The translations under genes and the position numbers were made by a program. Shown here piece by piece: positions 31,016-46,690 of a stretch of 64,000 bases of DNA. The DNA is from Oxytricha trifallax (Eukaryota > Ciliophora > Spirotrichea > Sporadotrichida > Oxytrichidae). The notes beneath the pieces were generated by a model. That model was not told the DNA's origin. It did not search any database and saw nothing but the letters and a program-made list of their open reading frames with translations. The stretch is taken from positions 1 to 64,000 of the forward strand of contig ARYC01002037.1 of assembly GCA_000711775.1 (NCBI GenBank), in the 5' to 3' direction. Every line of letters begins with the position of its first letter. The stretch's first letter is position 1.

Positions 31016-33556
31016 GAAAAAATTATAAGTTATTTTAAAAAAATAAAATATTAATTTATTTGGTTAATTAATTCATTTTTATTTAGCTAATAAACTAAAT
31101 CGATGAGGTTGTGAAAATTTTATTTAAAATTAATTAAATAAAAATCTTATAAAGTGGAATGATAATCATTCTAAATATTAATATTATGTGAAAATATATA
31201 AACAGATTTTAAGTAGAAAGATATGTATATTAAAATAGGCATGTTAGTGTTTTAATTAGAATTTAAATTTGCTAGTTCGCTCCAAAAATGCTATTAATTT
31301 TGAATAATTTAACCATGATTAACTTAACCTTGAAGTTCTTATATTATATTTCATATATTCTTCAAAGAAATGAGTTTAGGGGAAATTTATATTCGAAAAT
31401 CTAAAAAATATTTTTTCAATCCTGATAGAGATAACACAATATTAAACAATTATCTTGTAATACTTGATAATAGTATGCATAAATTTAAAATAAAAATTTT
31501 TAAATCTTTATTCTAATTATAGGATAAGAAATTTTTATGTTAAGTAATAAATATTTCTACCGGTATTATAGTCTTCCCTAAAAGTTTCATTATGAATAAA
31601 ACATTATAATTAATGTTTAAAGTTTGTTGTCGAGTGCTTCTTATTAAACATTAAATATAAAAACAATGAAATTCATTTGTAAATTATCATATATACAAGA
31701 TTATAATGCTCCCATGGATTAAAGACTTAAGTTATCTAGGTTCTGCACTATTTGCTATGTTTAAAAGTTTGAGTTTTTATGATTTTAATTTGCTTTTGAA
31801 TCATATTATTAATAATTTTAATTTGAAAATATCTGTTAATTAATATGATTAATCTAATTTTGGCAAGTGACTTCATTTCTGTATAAAAAAATAATCAAGA
31901 ATGTGTTTATATTTATAAAAATTATTAGAAAGTTTAAAATCTGGGTTGAGTCTATAATTGATTGGAAAATGGAGAAACTTATTGTTAATTCAGCAGGACT
32001 TGTTAATAAAATGCCTACTAGGTTGGATTTTTTTACTGCATTAAAATCTAGTTATTAAGGTTCATTAAGTTTTAGTTCAGAGCTCCGATGGGAGACAGCT
32101 AGTTAGAAGATGTCTTAGCACTGAGTGGAGCTATAAATTTTTTTGAAAAAATAAATACATAAATATAATTATTAGAATAGGTTTAGAAGTATTTATTAAA
32201 TTATATTGATAAATTTCTTAAGATTTCCATTATTTCCGATTTACTAGGAAACATTTTGATTTTAACTCTTTTGTTGATTAAAGCACATCCCCTGAATATT
32301 TATAAATTCATATTATTATTACTAATCAGCTACTAATAAATTATATAATAAATAAATTAATTGTTAAATCTGAGGGGATTGCGATATTTGAAGCTTATAA
32401 TTTGGTAAATTAGCGTATGACTACAAAGTCTTGGATGATTAAGCCTTTTTCTCTTCTTCGTGTAAAAATTCCAAACCCCTCTATATTAAAAGAATGAAAT
32501 TAATATAGAAATTATGGTATAAAATATTAGTAGATTTAGTATAATAACAAGCCAAAGTATGAATATTATGTCTGCAATTCGTCAGAAATATTTATAATTT
32601 ACTATCAAAGAAATTAGATGTAATATGTTTAATTATGATAAAGTAGCAATTTTTTTTTCTTCAAATAGGTTATAAGATAAATTCTTTATAAAAATATTAA
32701 AACTTTTATTTTTTCAAAATTTTAATTATTATTAATTTAATATTATAAGAATTAGACATAGTGCGGCATATTTTTATTAATCCTCAGTCGATATTTATAA
32801 ATATTTTATAAAGCAATTACTTTTTAATATTTCTGAATTAAATTTAGTTCCACATTAATATTATTTATGTTATTTTTTGTCACGTGGTATAAAAAATTAT
32901 AAGTGTTAAATTTTTCAATTATTGTAAAATGAATTAATTAAATTGCATGTAAAACAAAAATTATTTTTTATCTATTATTTGTGTTAGTTTTTCCCCATTA
33001 AAATTAATTAAAGGATATTTGCTAAGATAATAAAGTTGATTGTAGAAATAGTTTAGATAATCATGAAAAATGATAAGAAATTGTATTTTAATTAGATAAT
33101 ATTTAAAGTAATAATCCTTAAAATAAGATTATCACAAACTATAAAAAAAATAATGGGGCTGTCAATTTGACTATCTTAAGTATTATAATGTTTAGATCCT
33201 ATTTTTGGTCATTTCTTTTTAATAAGTTTAATTTCTAGTGGTAAACTCATTAAACTTTAACATATAATTACTTATATAACTTCATATTCTAATAATTAGT
33301 TTACAATATTTTAAATAATTTTTTATGAATATTATTAAATGAAGCAAATCTCTAATGATTTTATTAAAAACTTTATACTGATATCCTTCTTTTTTTATAT
33401 GAAAATATCTCAGTTTAAAATCCTAATCTTATCGAAATTTTATGTTTTCTTACCTTTGGTATGTTAAATGTATAATAATTCAAATTCAAATAAAAAATAA
33501 TAAGGCATTTTACAGTAAAATTTCATAGAATTTATATTATACTGTCTAACTTGAGA
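31016..33556. other. AT-rich region with small GC-richer islands
   Basis: Mostly featureless AT-rich DNA. Two short islands stand out. At 32079-32135 AGCTCC...GGAGCT encloses AGACA...TGTCT, a nested stem that also reads as MGDSQLEDVLALSGAI. At 32380-32480 a short frame reads MTTKSWMIKPFSLLRVKIPN. Either could be a tiny coding segment of a distant gene or chance. Nothing else is supported. Confidence 0.4.
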
Positions 33557-35650
33557 TCATTGAAGCTTTGAGTAGAGAATTTAGGAAGCGGTCCAACCTA
33601 GCTTTCCTGACCTTACTTCGAACTCGTATTCAAAGTAGATATTTATGAGATGTGATCTGGAGTTGGAGAATCGCTACCTTCGTTCTATTATTATTGAAAT
33701 AAATTTATATATATATTATAATTTAAAAGTAGAATTTATGATTAAACTAGATTAAGAAATGAAAAGTAAATAGTTTAGTCAAGGAATTGTGACCAGATTT
33801 TGGGGTATTTTAAATGAGGTTAAATTAAATTATAGAATATTCCCCGTGTACCTTTTTAAGATGCTCTTGTAGGATACTTTTAGTGGAGTACATCTCCTTG
33901 CATCCAGGGTACACGCATTTATATGGTTTAAAATATTTAATTTAAATTATGGCTTATCACCAGTATGGATTCTCAAGTGTGTCTTCAATATTCCCTTCTC
34001 ATTGAAAGATTTTGGACACCCAGCTACTGGGCACTTAAAAATCTTATCGCTTGTCTATATTATCCCCCCAAAAACATTGAATTTTGAAAATTTCAACTTA
34101 ATTATTAAATTAAGAAAAAAAAGCTTCAAAGATTAGCGTTAAAATTTTCACAAAATGATGCAATGAAATTTTAAATATAAAAAGTTATAGTTTTATATTA
34201 AAGTTGAGTATATAAATTTTACTAAAAATGAAATAATAGACTTATAAAATTAAAAATAGCTCAAGCCGCTAAATAACAAAAAATATTTAGGAATTTGAGA
34301 TTCTTACATGTGTCCTTAGATGTGTTCAAATAAAATTACTTAATCAACTTTAAAATTAATATATTATCATTTAAATTTTATGATTTATATTAAATTAAAG
34401 TGTTTGAAGCCTATTTAGTTTAGAGTAACTCTTGTTGCAATTTCTAAACTAGCACTTATATGGTCGGTTTACGAGGTGAATATCTGAGTGACTCCTCAAA
34501 TGAGTTTTACTTACAAATCTTTTCTAGCAGTCTGGGCACTCAAATGGCTTGTTATTCATTATATTTTAATTTAAAATCAGAGAATAAGAATTTATAGTAG
34601 GGGAGGGGTTAACTTTTAGAATAAGCTAATATAAATTTTGATTGGTCTGATATAAAATACGTATTTAGTATTTAAAATTGCGTAATTAAATATTTGGTAT
34701 ATTTTTTGAAGAATGTTTATATTGCTAAAAAATTGAAATAATTCATTTTATTTGAGTAATTAATCATCAACTAAAAATATCTTAATATCTTTATTTAATT
34801 AGTTCCCTATTAAAATGGGGAGATAAATTTTTTTATATAATAAATTCTTCTCTTTAACTTTATTGGAAATTTTCAATGCTATATTTTAAGAATTCAAGCT
34901 ATTATTAAAATTTATTAAATAAATTGCCTACCAAAGGTTAAAGGAGTGATATGCTATTGCAATTAATTACTTCACTAATTTAATTATTATTTCTAATGTG
35001 ATATCCATAAATAAGATGCAACTTTTTTAATTGTACTATAATTTTAAACTTTTTATAAATAATTACCCCTATTTAATTTTGAGCAATAGTACTAATTATG
35101 TTAAAAATGAGATATTGTTTTGAGTAGATTAAAAATCTTACATGAATTTTTTAATGATAAAATAAGCTCTGAGTGTCCTCAAAAGTTTTTCTGCAATTTA
35201 TGTAGAAACATTTGTACTTTCTTCGAATAACGTGATCCACAGCGATATCGCTGAAATTTGAGTTTATTATATCATGCAGAGCTACTTTCTAATTTATCAA
35301 ATTTAATTAAAAAGAAATTACAAATATTTCCTAACATTTATTAGCTTTGTTTTAGTGATTTCATTTAATAAAGTCGATGTAAATTATTGAAATGTTAGCA
35401 TCGATTGAAAACATAGTAAAATAATCAAATTTTGCTAATCATAGTTTATTTGGTCGATCAGTTCGCCCCTGTAGGGATTAAGTAATGCAAGTTATATTTG
35501 CGATTGCGGTCCAGAGTGCATGTTTAACTCTTAAAAACTGAATCCGATTGCCTGGGTAAAATTGAGTTAACTATTCATTGTGACTGCTGCCGGGAATAAC
35601 TCAAATTCATCATTTTATTACAACTATATCTCTTGCTTAATCTACAATAA
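33557..35650 (-). CDS. C2H2 zinc-finger protein (TFIIIA-like array of five fingers)
   Basis: An N-terminal Gln-rich segment (QAIGFSFQELNMHSG, LALLNPYRGELIDQINYD; about 35440-35640) is followed by five fingers in order. 1: YKCFYINCRKTFEDTQSLFY then HQKIH. 2: FECPDCQKRFVSKTHLRSH. 3: YKCQFRNCNKSYSKLNRLQT then HLRTH. 4: FKCPVAGCPKSF then LKTHLRIHTGDKP. 5: YKCVYPGCKEMYSTKSIL then HLKKVH. The mix of CX2C and CX4C spacings recalls TFIIIA/ZAP-type DNA- or RNA-binding proteins. Two IESs (33927-33952 and 34327-34404) collapse exactly inside finger linkers. The gap between fingers 1 and 2 (34570-35140) and the 5' start are unresolved. A probable C-terminal segment (ERRQRFSNSRSHLINIYFEY) ends at TGA 33557-33559. 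Confidence 0.82.
33927..33952 (-). other. IES in zinc-finger gene, pointer CCATA (26 bp)
   Basis: CCATA (coding strand) at 33948-33952 and 33922-33926. Joining turns the broken linker into HTGDKPYKCVYPGC, the canonical finger linker. It is the shortest IES I can support here. Confidence 0.92.
34327..34404 (-). other. IES in zinc-finger gene, pointer AACAC (78 bp)
   Basis: AACAC (coding strand) at 34400-34404 and 34322-34326. Joining gives LNRLQTHLRTHV, completing the His pair of finger 3. Confidence 0.92.
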
Positions 35651-36059
35651 AACAGATTAGTATCGATCAATCAATAAAGATATATAAAAGACTAGACATA
35701 AATTATTTCATATTAAATTAATAGTAAGTCTTTAAATTGCTCATAAATATGAGATAATATCAAAATTTACACCACTATAATGATATTAATTTAACTAGAT
35801 AAGATATTTTATATAAATCATTTATATCTTGAATTCTATTCATAAAAGATATAATACAAATTGATATTAAAATTTCAAATATAATTCCAGAAAAAAATTA
35901 GAACAAAATTTACGTGCGCAATAAATGAGTGAATCACTAAATGATTTATCTAATTTTTGAAAATAGTAAGATATGGTAAAAATCTATTTATATTCAAGAC
36001 GTAACATCATTAGTGATGCAAGCGAATAATAAAATAACTTGGCTGTTTGATTTCTTTCA

Positions 36060-36150
36060 AGCTTTTTATTTAAATACCTTTTGAGCGATTAGGTGGGGTG
36101 GGTCTGAATAGCATATAGCTACTTCGTGAAAAATCTCGCCATCAATTGTG
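36060..36150 (-). other. Coding-like island (possible short coding segment)
   Basis: A GC-richer island in AT-rich DNA. On the - strand it reads FTIDGEIFHEVAICYSDPPH in one frame and, from an ATG, MARFFTKQLYAIQTHPTQSL in another. It is followed by a splice-donor-like GTATTT. It could be the 5' coding segment of the zinc-finger gene about 450 bp downstream. Unproven. Confidence 0.35.
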
Positions 36151-37172
36151 AAATTTACTTTTATAAAAAGACAATTAATTTGAGAATAATTGAATTAAAT
36201 GCAGCAATTTTTTATTATTCAGTATATTAACTTAAAAGTTTACCCAATTTAAATCCATAGGCATATGCAAAATAAATTAAATTCCAAAAATTTTAATTTT
36301 CTTTAAGACTAATATAATTTCCTCAATTAAAAAATAAGATTTATTATTTAAATTATCTATAATTTTTTTTAAAACTTAGAAAAAGCAAAAATACATAATT
36401 TACTATTAAAATTTAGGTGATATTAATAGATATGAATAACTTTGTCATTAAATTAAAAAGATAAGTTAAAAAAAATATTTTATATATTTTATTCTAACAA
36501 TATTACTTAGTGTTCATTAGTAATATTTGCAGTCATTAAGTTTTATAGCATATTAATTGCGGTAGTTAAATAATTATTTTTATATATAAATGCAATATAA
36601 TTATAATTAATTGCGCTCTCTTGTGAATATTCGGGTGAGCTTAGGTATATATAAATAATAAGTAATATATTATTGATTGAATCAATCATTATGAAAAATA
36701 TAATAAAATTAAGTTTTTATATTTTTAACTTAAATCTATAAATAAAAATGATTAATTAACTATTCCATATTGTATTTACCAATAATATTAATAATTATGA
36801 AAAAACACTTGAAATCATTTTAATATGGAACATAGCAAAATAAGATATACTCATTTTATTAAATAAAATTGTAGTTTATAATTAAATTAGAATCGTAGCC
36901 AATTAATCTCACTATTTTAAAATTCACTAAAACTATTTTAAATTAAGAAAACAAATGATTTTATTTACATTTTCCTTTTCAAAAATATGATCAGATTCGA
37001 CGAACTATTTCAAATTTATGAGAAAATTAATTCAAAATGTCATATTAAATCTTATTGTAGCATGAATTTAAATTTGAAGTAATTTAAGATAAATTAAAAG
37101 CACATATTTTTCAATTTAAGTTTTATTATCGATTAACATACTGCTAATTTTAAAAACTCAAACTTATCTTAC
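36151..37172. other. AT-rich spacer
   Basis: About 1 kb of AT-rich DNA downstream of the CDK7-like gene. No coding frame, RNA gene or repeat that I can support. Confidence 0.5.
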
Positions 37173-38661
37173 TCATTGTTTCTTGCTCTTGGTAGGTAGG
37201 GGTAACTCAGAATTCTTGCACATTTGAGGGGCTTCAGATGTGAAATATGGATGCTAAAGAGCCTCACTGGCTGTAGGTCTGTTACAAGGATTAAGTTAAA
37301 GAAGTTTATCAAGTAGATCTAGACACTGCTCATTTGCGAATGGAAATACTTCTCTTAAAGGCTTCACTTCTTTTATTGTGAATTCGAGATAATTGGGGAG
37401 GTCCTCAACTCCTGGCCAGTTTGAGTTATTCAATAAAAGTTATGTATATTAGGGACTTACTATTAAAAGAGTCCTATTTAGATTTGGTGACCCTCTCAAA
37501 GTGAATATCTTACCCAGCTAATCAATATCGGTTCTACCTGGGAAGAGGGGTAACCTAATCATCAACTCTCCAAGTATACAGCCTACCGACCACATATCAA
37601 TCATTGGTCCGTAAAATTTAGAATCAAACAAAACCTCTGGTGCTCTGTATTCTCTTGTCACTACTCCTGCTGAGTGTTGTCTCTCCGGTGTTCCATAAAT
37701 CTTAGCCAGACCAAAATCAGCAAGCTTCAAAGTACCCTCATTTGTTATCAACAAGTTACCCGGTGTAAGATCCTACAAAAAGTTCAAAAAACTTACATGA
37801 AATAACTTACTCTATGCATTATGAAATTTTAGTGAAGATAGTCCATAGCACACAAGATCTAAAACATGATGTTCTTAATATGCTCTTCCTTTAACACGAT
37901 AGTCTAATCTCTGATAAGATTTGTAAATTCATGAGGCATATATTCCAAAGCCAAAAAGATAGTCTTTTAAATGTAAAATACATCATACAGCCCTATGATA
38001 TTTGGATGATTGAGTTCTTAAAGTATCTTGATTTCTCTGAGAGCTGTGAATGGAATCCCGTTTCTCTCCTATAATTGAAATTATTTAACTTTTATAATCT
38101 TAGGAAAGCTTTGAACTTACATTGAAACTATTAAGTTTAAACTTTTTAATGGCAACTAATTGCTCTTGATTTCCATCTTGGGCTTAAATTTAGACTCCTT
38201 CGAAGGCTTCATTTTGATTAAAGAGAACCTGCTTATTTTCTAGAACTTATAGTGCTTATTTTTATTCCTCGTCTTTCATTTGAGTGTCTCCATCTTTATC
38301 CTGTTGTTGATTGTACTCTTCGTAATCATTTTTTGGTTTGTCTGCCACTTTTTCTAAGAGCTGCAAATTTATTATATTCACTAATGAATATACATAAAGG
38401 TATTTACTGTATAAATCGGTCAATTACTGTTAATTCGATTTGCCTGATCTAATATTAATAGTAATTAATCTGCAAATACTTGGGGTCAATTTTACGTTTG
38501 ATTCCTTGAGGCTTGGTATCAATAGCTAAGAAGACTGTTCCATAAGAACCCTCACCTAACCTCTTGACTTTCTTGTACCTGCAATTCAAAAGTTCAGAAG
38601 CTGGGTACTATTGCTACTGTGAAGGCTGAGCTGAAGTGTTGATCTATGTTTGTGATTCCAT
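37173..38661 (-). CDS. CDK7: CDK7-like cyclin-dependent kinase
   Basis: Likely CDK-activating/TFIIH-type kinase. ATG at 38661 with a Gln-rich leader. Glycine loop RLGEGSYGTVFLAID; a ~75-residue acidic/Gln-rich insertion; ATP-binding Lys in QLVAIKKFKL; NGIPFTALREIKILQELNHP (PSTAIRE-like helix); LALEYMPHEFTNLI; catalytic loop IMHRDLTPGNLLI; ADFGLAKIYG; VVTREYRAPEVLFDSKFYG; WSVGCILGELMIRLPLFPG; NWPGVEDLPNYLEF; and the CDK7-style end LLDKLLQLNPCNRPTASEAL. The motif after the catalytic Asp is DLTPGN, not the usual DLKPxN. Introns of 38 nt (about 37774-37811) and about 50 nt (near 38070-38120), and one IES, were seen. An in-frame stretch at about 37425-37465 may be a further removable segment. TGA at 37173-37175. 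Confidence 0.88.
38368..38476 (-). other. IES in CDK7-like gene, pointer TTTGCAG (109 bp)
   Basis: A 7-bp direct repeat TTTGCAG (coding strand) at 38470-38476 and 38361-38367. Joining gives IDPKYLQLLEKVADKPKNDY in frame, inside the insertion between the glycine loop and ATP-binding Lys. Confidence 0.9.
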
Positions 38662-38918
38662 ATTTTAAAATTAATGATATTTTAAATTTTTAAATATATC
38701 TTGGCAAGATTACTCTTTAAATACACTAGTTAGATATATTTCTACTTAAATACGAATTTTAATTGGGAATTTCCATTATATATAATGATTTACCTGTATA
38801 GTTGAAAAATTCAAGATTATTTCTACGAGAGATAGCTTGAATGTGAAATGTAGATAACATTTGAACTTTATTTTTAAAATCAAATATTAATAAACTTACT
38901 GATTATTTCTCAAGAAAA

Positions 38919-41642
<2,724 letters not shown>

Positions 41643-41845
41643 TTTAGGAATTAACTCCAAGTTCATATAACTATAACCTATATTGTTGCAATGTTACTTG
41701 AAAGTGAGAAAAGTGGATGAAAATTTGAACATACATATCATAAATTACTCTAAATAGTTAATTATCAACAAACTTAACTTTACCTAATTTTCTTATATTT
41801 AGTTTTATATAAATACTTGTAATATAATTAATTTAATAATTAAAA

Positions 41846-42820
41846 ATGACAAAAAGATAAATTTAATCACTAAGCAGCAAAAGAAATGGCAGCACAATGT
41901 CAACTCTTCTTGTGATTTTCTTAGGTTTAGCAACCACCGTTCTGACCGAGGAGATGAAATTCACCTACACTCTACCAGATCGTTAGAATATATGCTTCTT
42001 CCAAAACTTGGCTGAAAATATACAAGGTAAGTTATTTGAAAAAGTGTTGTCAAGAGAGATTTGATATGCTTGATTACAAATCTGAAAGAGTATTCTTACT
42101 CTGCATAAAACCATTACTTTTTGATATTCGGTGTATTCTTAACAAATTTCTTTGTATAGCTGTGATTGAAGTGACCTCATAGAGCAGTCAACTTGCACTT
42201 TCAGTAAATGATCCCAAGGGCAAACAGCTAGAAATGCAGGTAAGGAATTTATAGTCAATATTTGCGTGTCATTTTTCTAATCACTAATTTCACGATAGGA
42301 AAATAACTAGAAGCTCAGATACACTTTCACAGCTTTCACAGGGGGCAGCTATCAAATGTGTGTTACTAATAAAGATTCAAGCACTTAAGATTTTGAGTTT
42401 ATGATTTTATTAATTTTCATTTCTATAGATAAAAAGTAACATATAATTTAATTACCTAAATTGATCCAGACAGGTGTGGAAGCAAAGGACTATACAAATA
42501 TAATTACAAAGAAGCACTTAAAGCCAATTGAAGTGCAGGCATAAAAAGTACAAGATATGGTTAAACAATTGAGACAGGAGCTCAGCTACCTAGTTATGAA
42601 TGAAGAGCAGCTCAAGGAATAGAATTAAAAGATCAAGTCATTATTTGTATGTTATAGTTTTATCTTAAAGTCTCCTTTTAAATTTCAAAAATACTGTGAG
42701 AAATTATATGAGTCACGTGTGTTCATTTTCGGAGTGATCTCAATAATCGTAATGGCAGCTTCAACATACCTACAGATCACTTACCTCAAGAATTTCTTCA
42801 GATACAAGAAAATTATTTGA
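41846..42820 (+). CDS. p24/TMED-family cargo receptor
   Basis: Single-pass COPII/COPI vesicle cargo receptor. The first ATG is at 41846; a better signal-peptide start may be the internal ATG before STLLVIFLGLATTVLTEE. The GOLD domain has the family Cys pair (NICFFQNLAENIQ ... YQMCVTNKD). A coiled-coil stem follows (HLKPIEVQAQKVQDMVKQLR, NEEQLKEQNQKI), then a membrane helix (VFIFGVISIIVMAAS) and a short cytosolic tail LKNFFRYKKII with the aromatic pair and terminal dibasic signal expected for ER-Golgi cycling. Introns at about 42029-42158, 42240-42300 and near 42390-42430. It begins about 200 bp after katanin. Length is normal for the family (~210 residues). Confidence 0.88.
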
Positions 42821-43102
42821 GAAGGGAAAAATTAAGAGATACATAATAAAGCAGCATGTAGTTAGTTATTTTCAAATGTATAGAGTAATTTAGAATCATA
42901 AACTGCATGCACCTTTTATCTAATTATTCCTCTCTGTATTTTTTGCTTTACTCTTATGGGGGGAAATTTGATTTTTGATGTTCTAATTTACTCTACAAAT
43001 AAGTTATTTAGGAATAAAATTGCACATAAATTACATATATGAAACTAAATCAATTCTAATGAAGATACTGTCTAAACCTTTGCTTCATTAATACCACTTA
43101 AT

Positions 43103-46100
43103 TCAATCTAAGAGACTTTCATCATTTTGCGCTACTTTCTTAGATTAGCTCTATCCAAGCATCTCCAGTCTCTGATTCACGGCTATGTCACTGTTGAACT
43201 AGTTTTGATATCCGACTACTCCACCGCTGTTTCCACCTCCCTAGCGGTTATTTGGTGTCCTGTTTTAATAGTTGTCGTTTAATAAAATTATAATGTCTTT
43301 ATATGTAATAATTAATATAAAATCTCTTTTTAAATTAGTAAAATACTACTACTGGCTGTATTCAACACTCGAGTTTAATTAACTTAAGAGACCAGTCATT
43401 TTAGCTTAACTACCACTTGATGAGGTTTAATTATATATTTGTAGTCCTTATGCTGAGCTATTCTCCAAAATAATAAAAGAATGTTTAAAATTAAAATAAG
43501 AAAAGTTTAATAAATTAGCAATAGCAACATTTTAGCTGGAAGCTTGAGCCACTTGTTCCTTGTTCATGCCAAATGCTTTATAAGTCCAAATAAGTATAGT
43601 ATTATCACCTTCTCCTAAAGTCATTAAGAACATGTCATCAGGGGTGAACTTAACGCAAATTACTTGATTTATGTGGCCATTATCCAAAGTAACACAGGCT
43701 TGATTGGGTAAATGAGCAGGATACTAGAATACTTTTGGAGGGCCAAGTGCATCACCAATGGCTACTAATCTATTATCGGTTGAGACTGTTATACTGTTTA
43801 TGTCTGTTTCTATCATATCGTTTTACCAGCAACCTATAGTGTCCCAGGCATAGACGCAACACTTGCGGTCCCAGTCAACTTCCTTTATCTTGGCAGGGTC
43901 TATTCTTGTGAAAGCGCCTGGTTATAGATCCCAGGATAAAACTTGGCCATCTATTGAGTTTGTCATTGCGTATTGAGATGTCTTGTCAAATTAAATAAAT
44001 GTCACTTGCTAAATGTTACCAACAACACAATTATGCATAATATATGGGAATAGTAGACTTATTTTTGTTAATAATATTTAAGTTACCTTTTAATAGGCCT
44101 TCTTAGTCGAAATCTTCAGTGGTAGCATTAAAAACAACTATATCCTTATTGCAAGTTATAACTAGATATTTTCCATTAGGAGAAAACTTAACACACTGTA
44201 CTGGATATCTACGATTTAAATCGAATAATTTAAGGCAATCTATTTGGAAATACTCCCCATCGTTGTCATATACCTAAAATACCTCAAAGACATGATCATT
44301 TAAATTAGATTTAATGCTATATTTGACTTACTTATAATATAAAAAGACACCGTTTTCATAGCCCATAGCAAAATACTTGCCATCAGGTGAGAAATCACAA
44401 GATTTCGCTTGATACTGCAATTCAATGCAATTAATCAAACTGTTTTTCTTCTTAAGCATATGCGCTTCATAAGAGTAAAGCCTGAGGTGTTTGTCCAAGC
44501 CAACTACTGCGTAGATCTTTCTTGTGGGATGCATGGTTATGTATTGGGGTTGTTGAGCTGGACCAGCTATTAAAACTTCTCTGTGGTTTCTATGCATGTC
44601 ATACTTCATTATTATGTTCTCGTGGAACCCTATCACTAAGATATGTTTTAAACAAATTAAAAAGGGTCATACAACATTTCTTGATTTTTCTGATTAGATT
44701 TAATTATCAAAACACTAAGAAATAAACAACTAACTAATTAAATATAAAAAATTTAAATAGAGCATAAGATATCATTTTTGAAACCGAAAGATCTTGGTGT
44801 GAGTTTGAGGCTTTCACTGCCAAGCTTACAATTAATTTCCTCATCATATAGTTCATGATTAGAAGCTGGTTAGTTTTACTCATTCCATAATTGCACTCTA
44901 CCGGAGTCAGAAAGAGTCATTAAGTATGAGATATCGTTGCGATTTATGAAGCCTAAGCAATGAATTCCTGTTTATTCAGCTTTAAATTTAATTCAACAAA
45001 TTACAAAATAGATTAACATTAAATTTCTAATCGATAGTGTAGTCTTATTTATATATGTATACATAGCCATTTTCTCCACCTGCATATATTTCGTCTCCTT
45101 AAAATGCAACCCCATATATATTCCCAATGTTTTCATTTGAACCATCAAATTGAGCTTTCCTCTCCTCTAATCTTAAAAATAGTTTCTTTTATGTAAAATA
45201 CTAAAGTAAACTAGTTTATTTGCTTTTCTTGTAGTTTAATAGTAAAGAATTTAACTCCCTTGTCCATAGCAAGCACAATATTCAAGTTATGACTGTCTGA
45301 GTGACCATGATCGAAATATAAAGCGTTTACCATGCATTATTTGCCTACAATTGCCTCTGCAATTGGCTGCATATTTTTTATCACATTTTTATTGTTCTTG
45401 CCTGCATTTACTATTTTTTGGCTATAAAAATATAGAGGTTTTATCATTTAATATAAGGATTAAGTAGATCTTTGACTTTCCAGACAGCTACAGTGACTTT
45501 ATCATGATAGCTGCCACCTACTGTCACTAAATATTCTCCGTTTTCACAGAAGCCAACTTAACCGATATTGTCCTAATGATAGCTTACTGATGCTAATCTA
45601 CTACAGTTCTTTAAGTCCCAAATAGAGAAATATGGTCATTTATTTAGTATAAGTAACCCCCATAAAAATTCATAAATCTCTTGTTTAGTATTAATAGTAT
45701 AATGGTTGTGGGTTGTTTCTGTCTTTTTTATCTGGCTTTTAAGCGGAACACATCATGAAAATTGGCTTGTTAAAACCTATGTGCTATATTTCCTCAGTGT
45801 GGCCTTGTAGTATTTATTGCTGATAGCTGAATATGTTCATGACTACAATCACTGTAGAGGACTATTAAAATCTTATGAAAAATATAATTTACGCCAATTA
45901 ACTAATTTTCTTATAAAAAAGACTATAAGTCAGTTAAGATGTAATGAGAGAAAACTTACATAGAAAAGAATATGTTCAGAGTCAATGAATATAAGATTAT
46001 TCCTGGATGTCTTGCCATTATATGAAGGTACATAAGTCAATTTCATGTTAACTTGTGGCTTTATAGAAGGGTCGTTTCTTTGTGGTTTCGCATCAGGAGC

Positions 46101-46690
46101 GTAGACATAGGTTGAAATCCTCCCGAATGAGGCTTAAATCGCTGATTCAAAGAACTAGTTTATCGGGGCATTTAAGTTTAAGTTCTTATCTGCACTTTAA
46201 TTAAGTAGAATATATGTTGGTTTTTAATCATTAGAAAAGGGGAGGGAGGAACTCATTTACAGTGAATTAATGTCAATATATTTAATTGGTGGCGAAGGCA
46301 CCTGATTATTTTCTGGTGGTTGCTGTTGTTTTAGTTTCTTCTCTACCGTTTCCCTTTAAATTACCTGAGCTGCTTTTAACATTAAAACAACTGTATATAA
46401 TTCATAAATATTTAACATCATGAGTACCTCTTCTCTATGATCCGGCCCTTGAATCTCCTCTGATTCCTGTTTTCGATCCATTCCTAGATTTCTATTAGTC
46501 AAAGTTCATTGAAGAATTCAATTAGTTTTATAAAATATAATTTTTAAATAAAATTATCTCTATTTTACTATCTGTGATATAATATTTATTGATAGTTCTT
46601 GGTTGATGATGGTTAAACTAATCTGCTGGAACTTTGCTTCACAGCTGAACCCAAACGCCTATTTTGAGATTGATCAAAACTTAATTTAAT
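43103..46690 (-). CDS. EML-like (EMAP) WD40-repeat protein
   Basis: Echinoderm-microtubule-associated-protein-like. The N-terminus is Ser/Arg-rich (SRNGSKTGIRGDSRAG) as in EML basic regions. A HELP-like motif follows (MKLTYVPSYNGKTSRNNLIF), then VVMNIFSYQQQILQGHTEEI and a long run of WD40 repeats. Examples are KSCDFSPDGKYFAMGYENGV, QYITMHPTRKIYAVVGLDKH and CVKFTPDDMFLMTLGEGDNT with ILIWTYKAFG. The C-terminal tail is Gly/Asn-rich, ending SKKVAQNDESLLD at TGA 43103-43105. Many short introns or IESs interrupt it (for example near 44040-44100, 44275-44335, 45000-45060, 45165-45240, 45890-45970 and 46510-46580); they were not individually resolved. The start codon is not identified. Probably a microtubule or ciliary scaffold. 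Confidence 0.72.

Noticed and set aside
31867..32058. 63-codon + strand frame
   Set aside because: Composition equals the AT-rich background (Ile/Lys/Phe) and nothing supports coding.
33570..33690. GC-richer patch with TTCGAACTC resembling a tRNA T-arm
   Set aside because: No acceptor, D or anticodon stem can be drawn. It reads instead as a C-terminal segment of the zinc-finger gene.
38252..38452. 66-codon + strand frame
   Set aside because: Antisense of the CDK7-like gene insertion and its IES.
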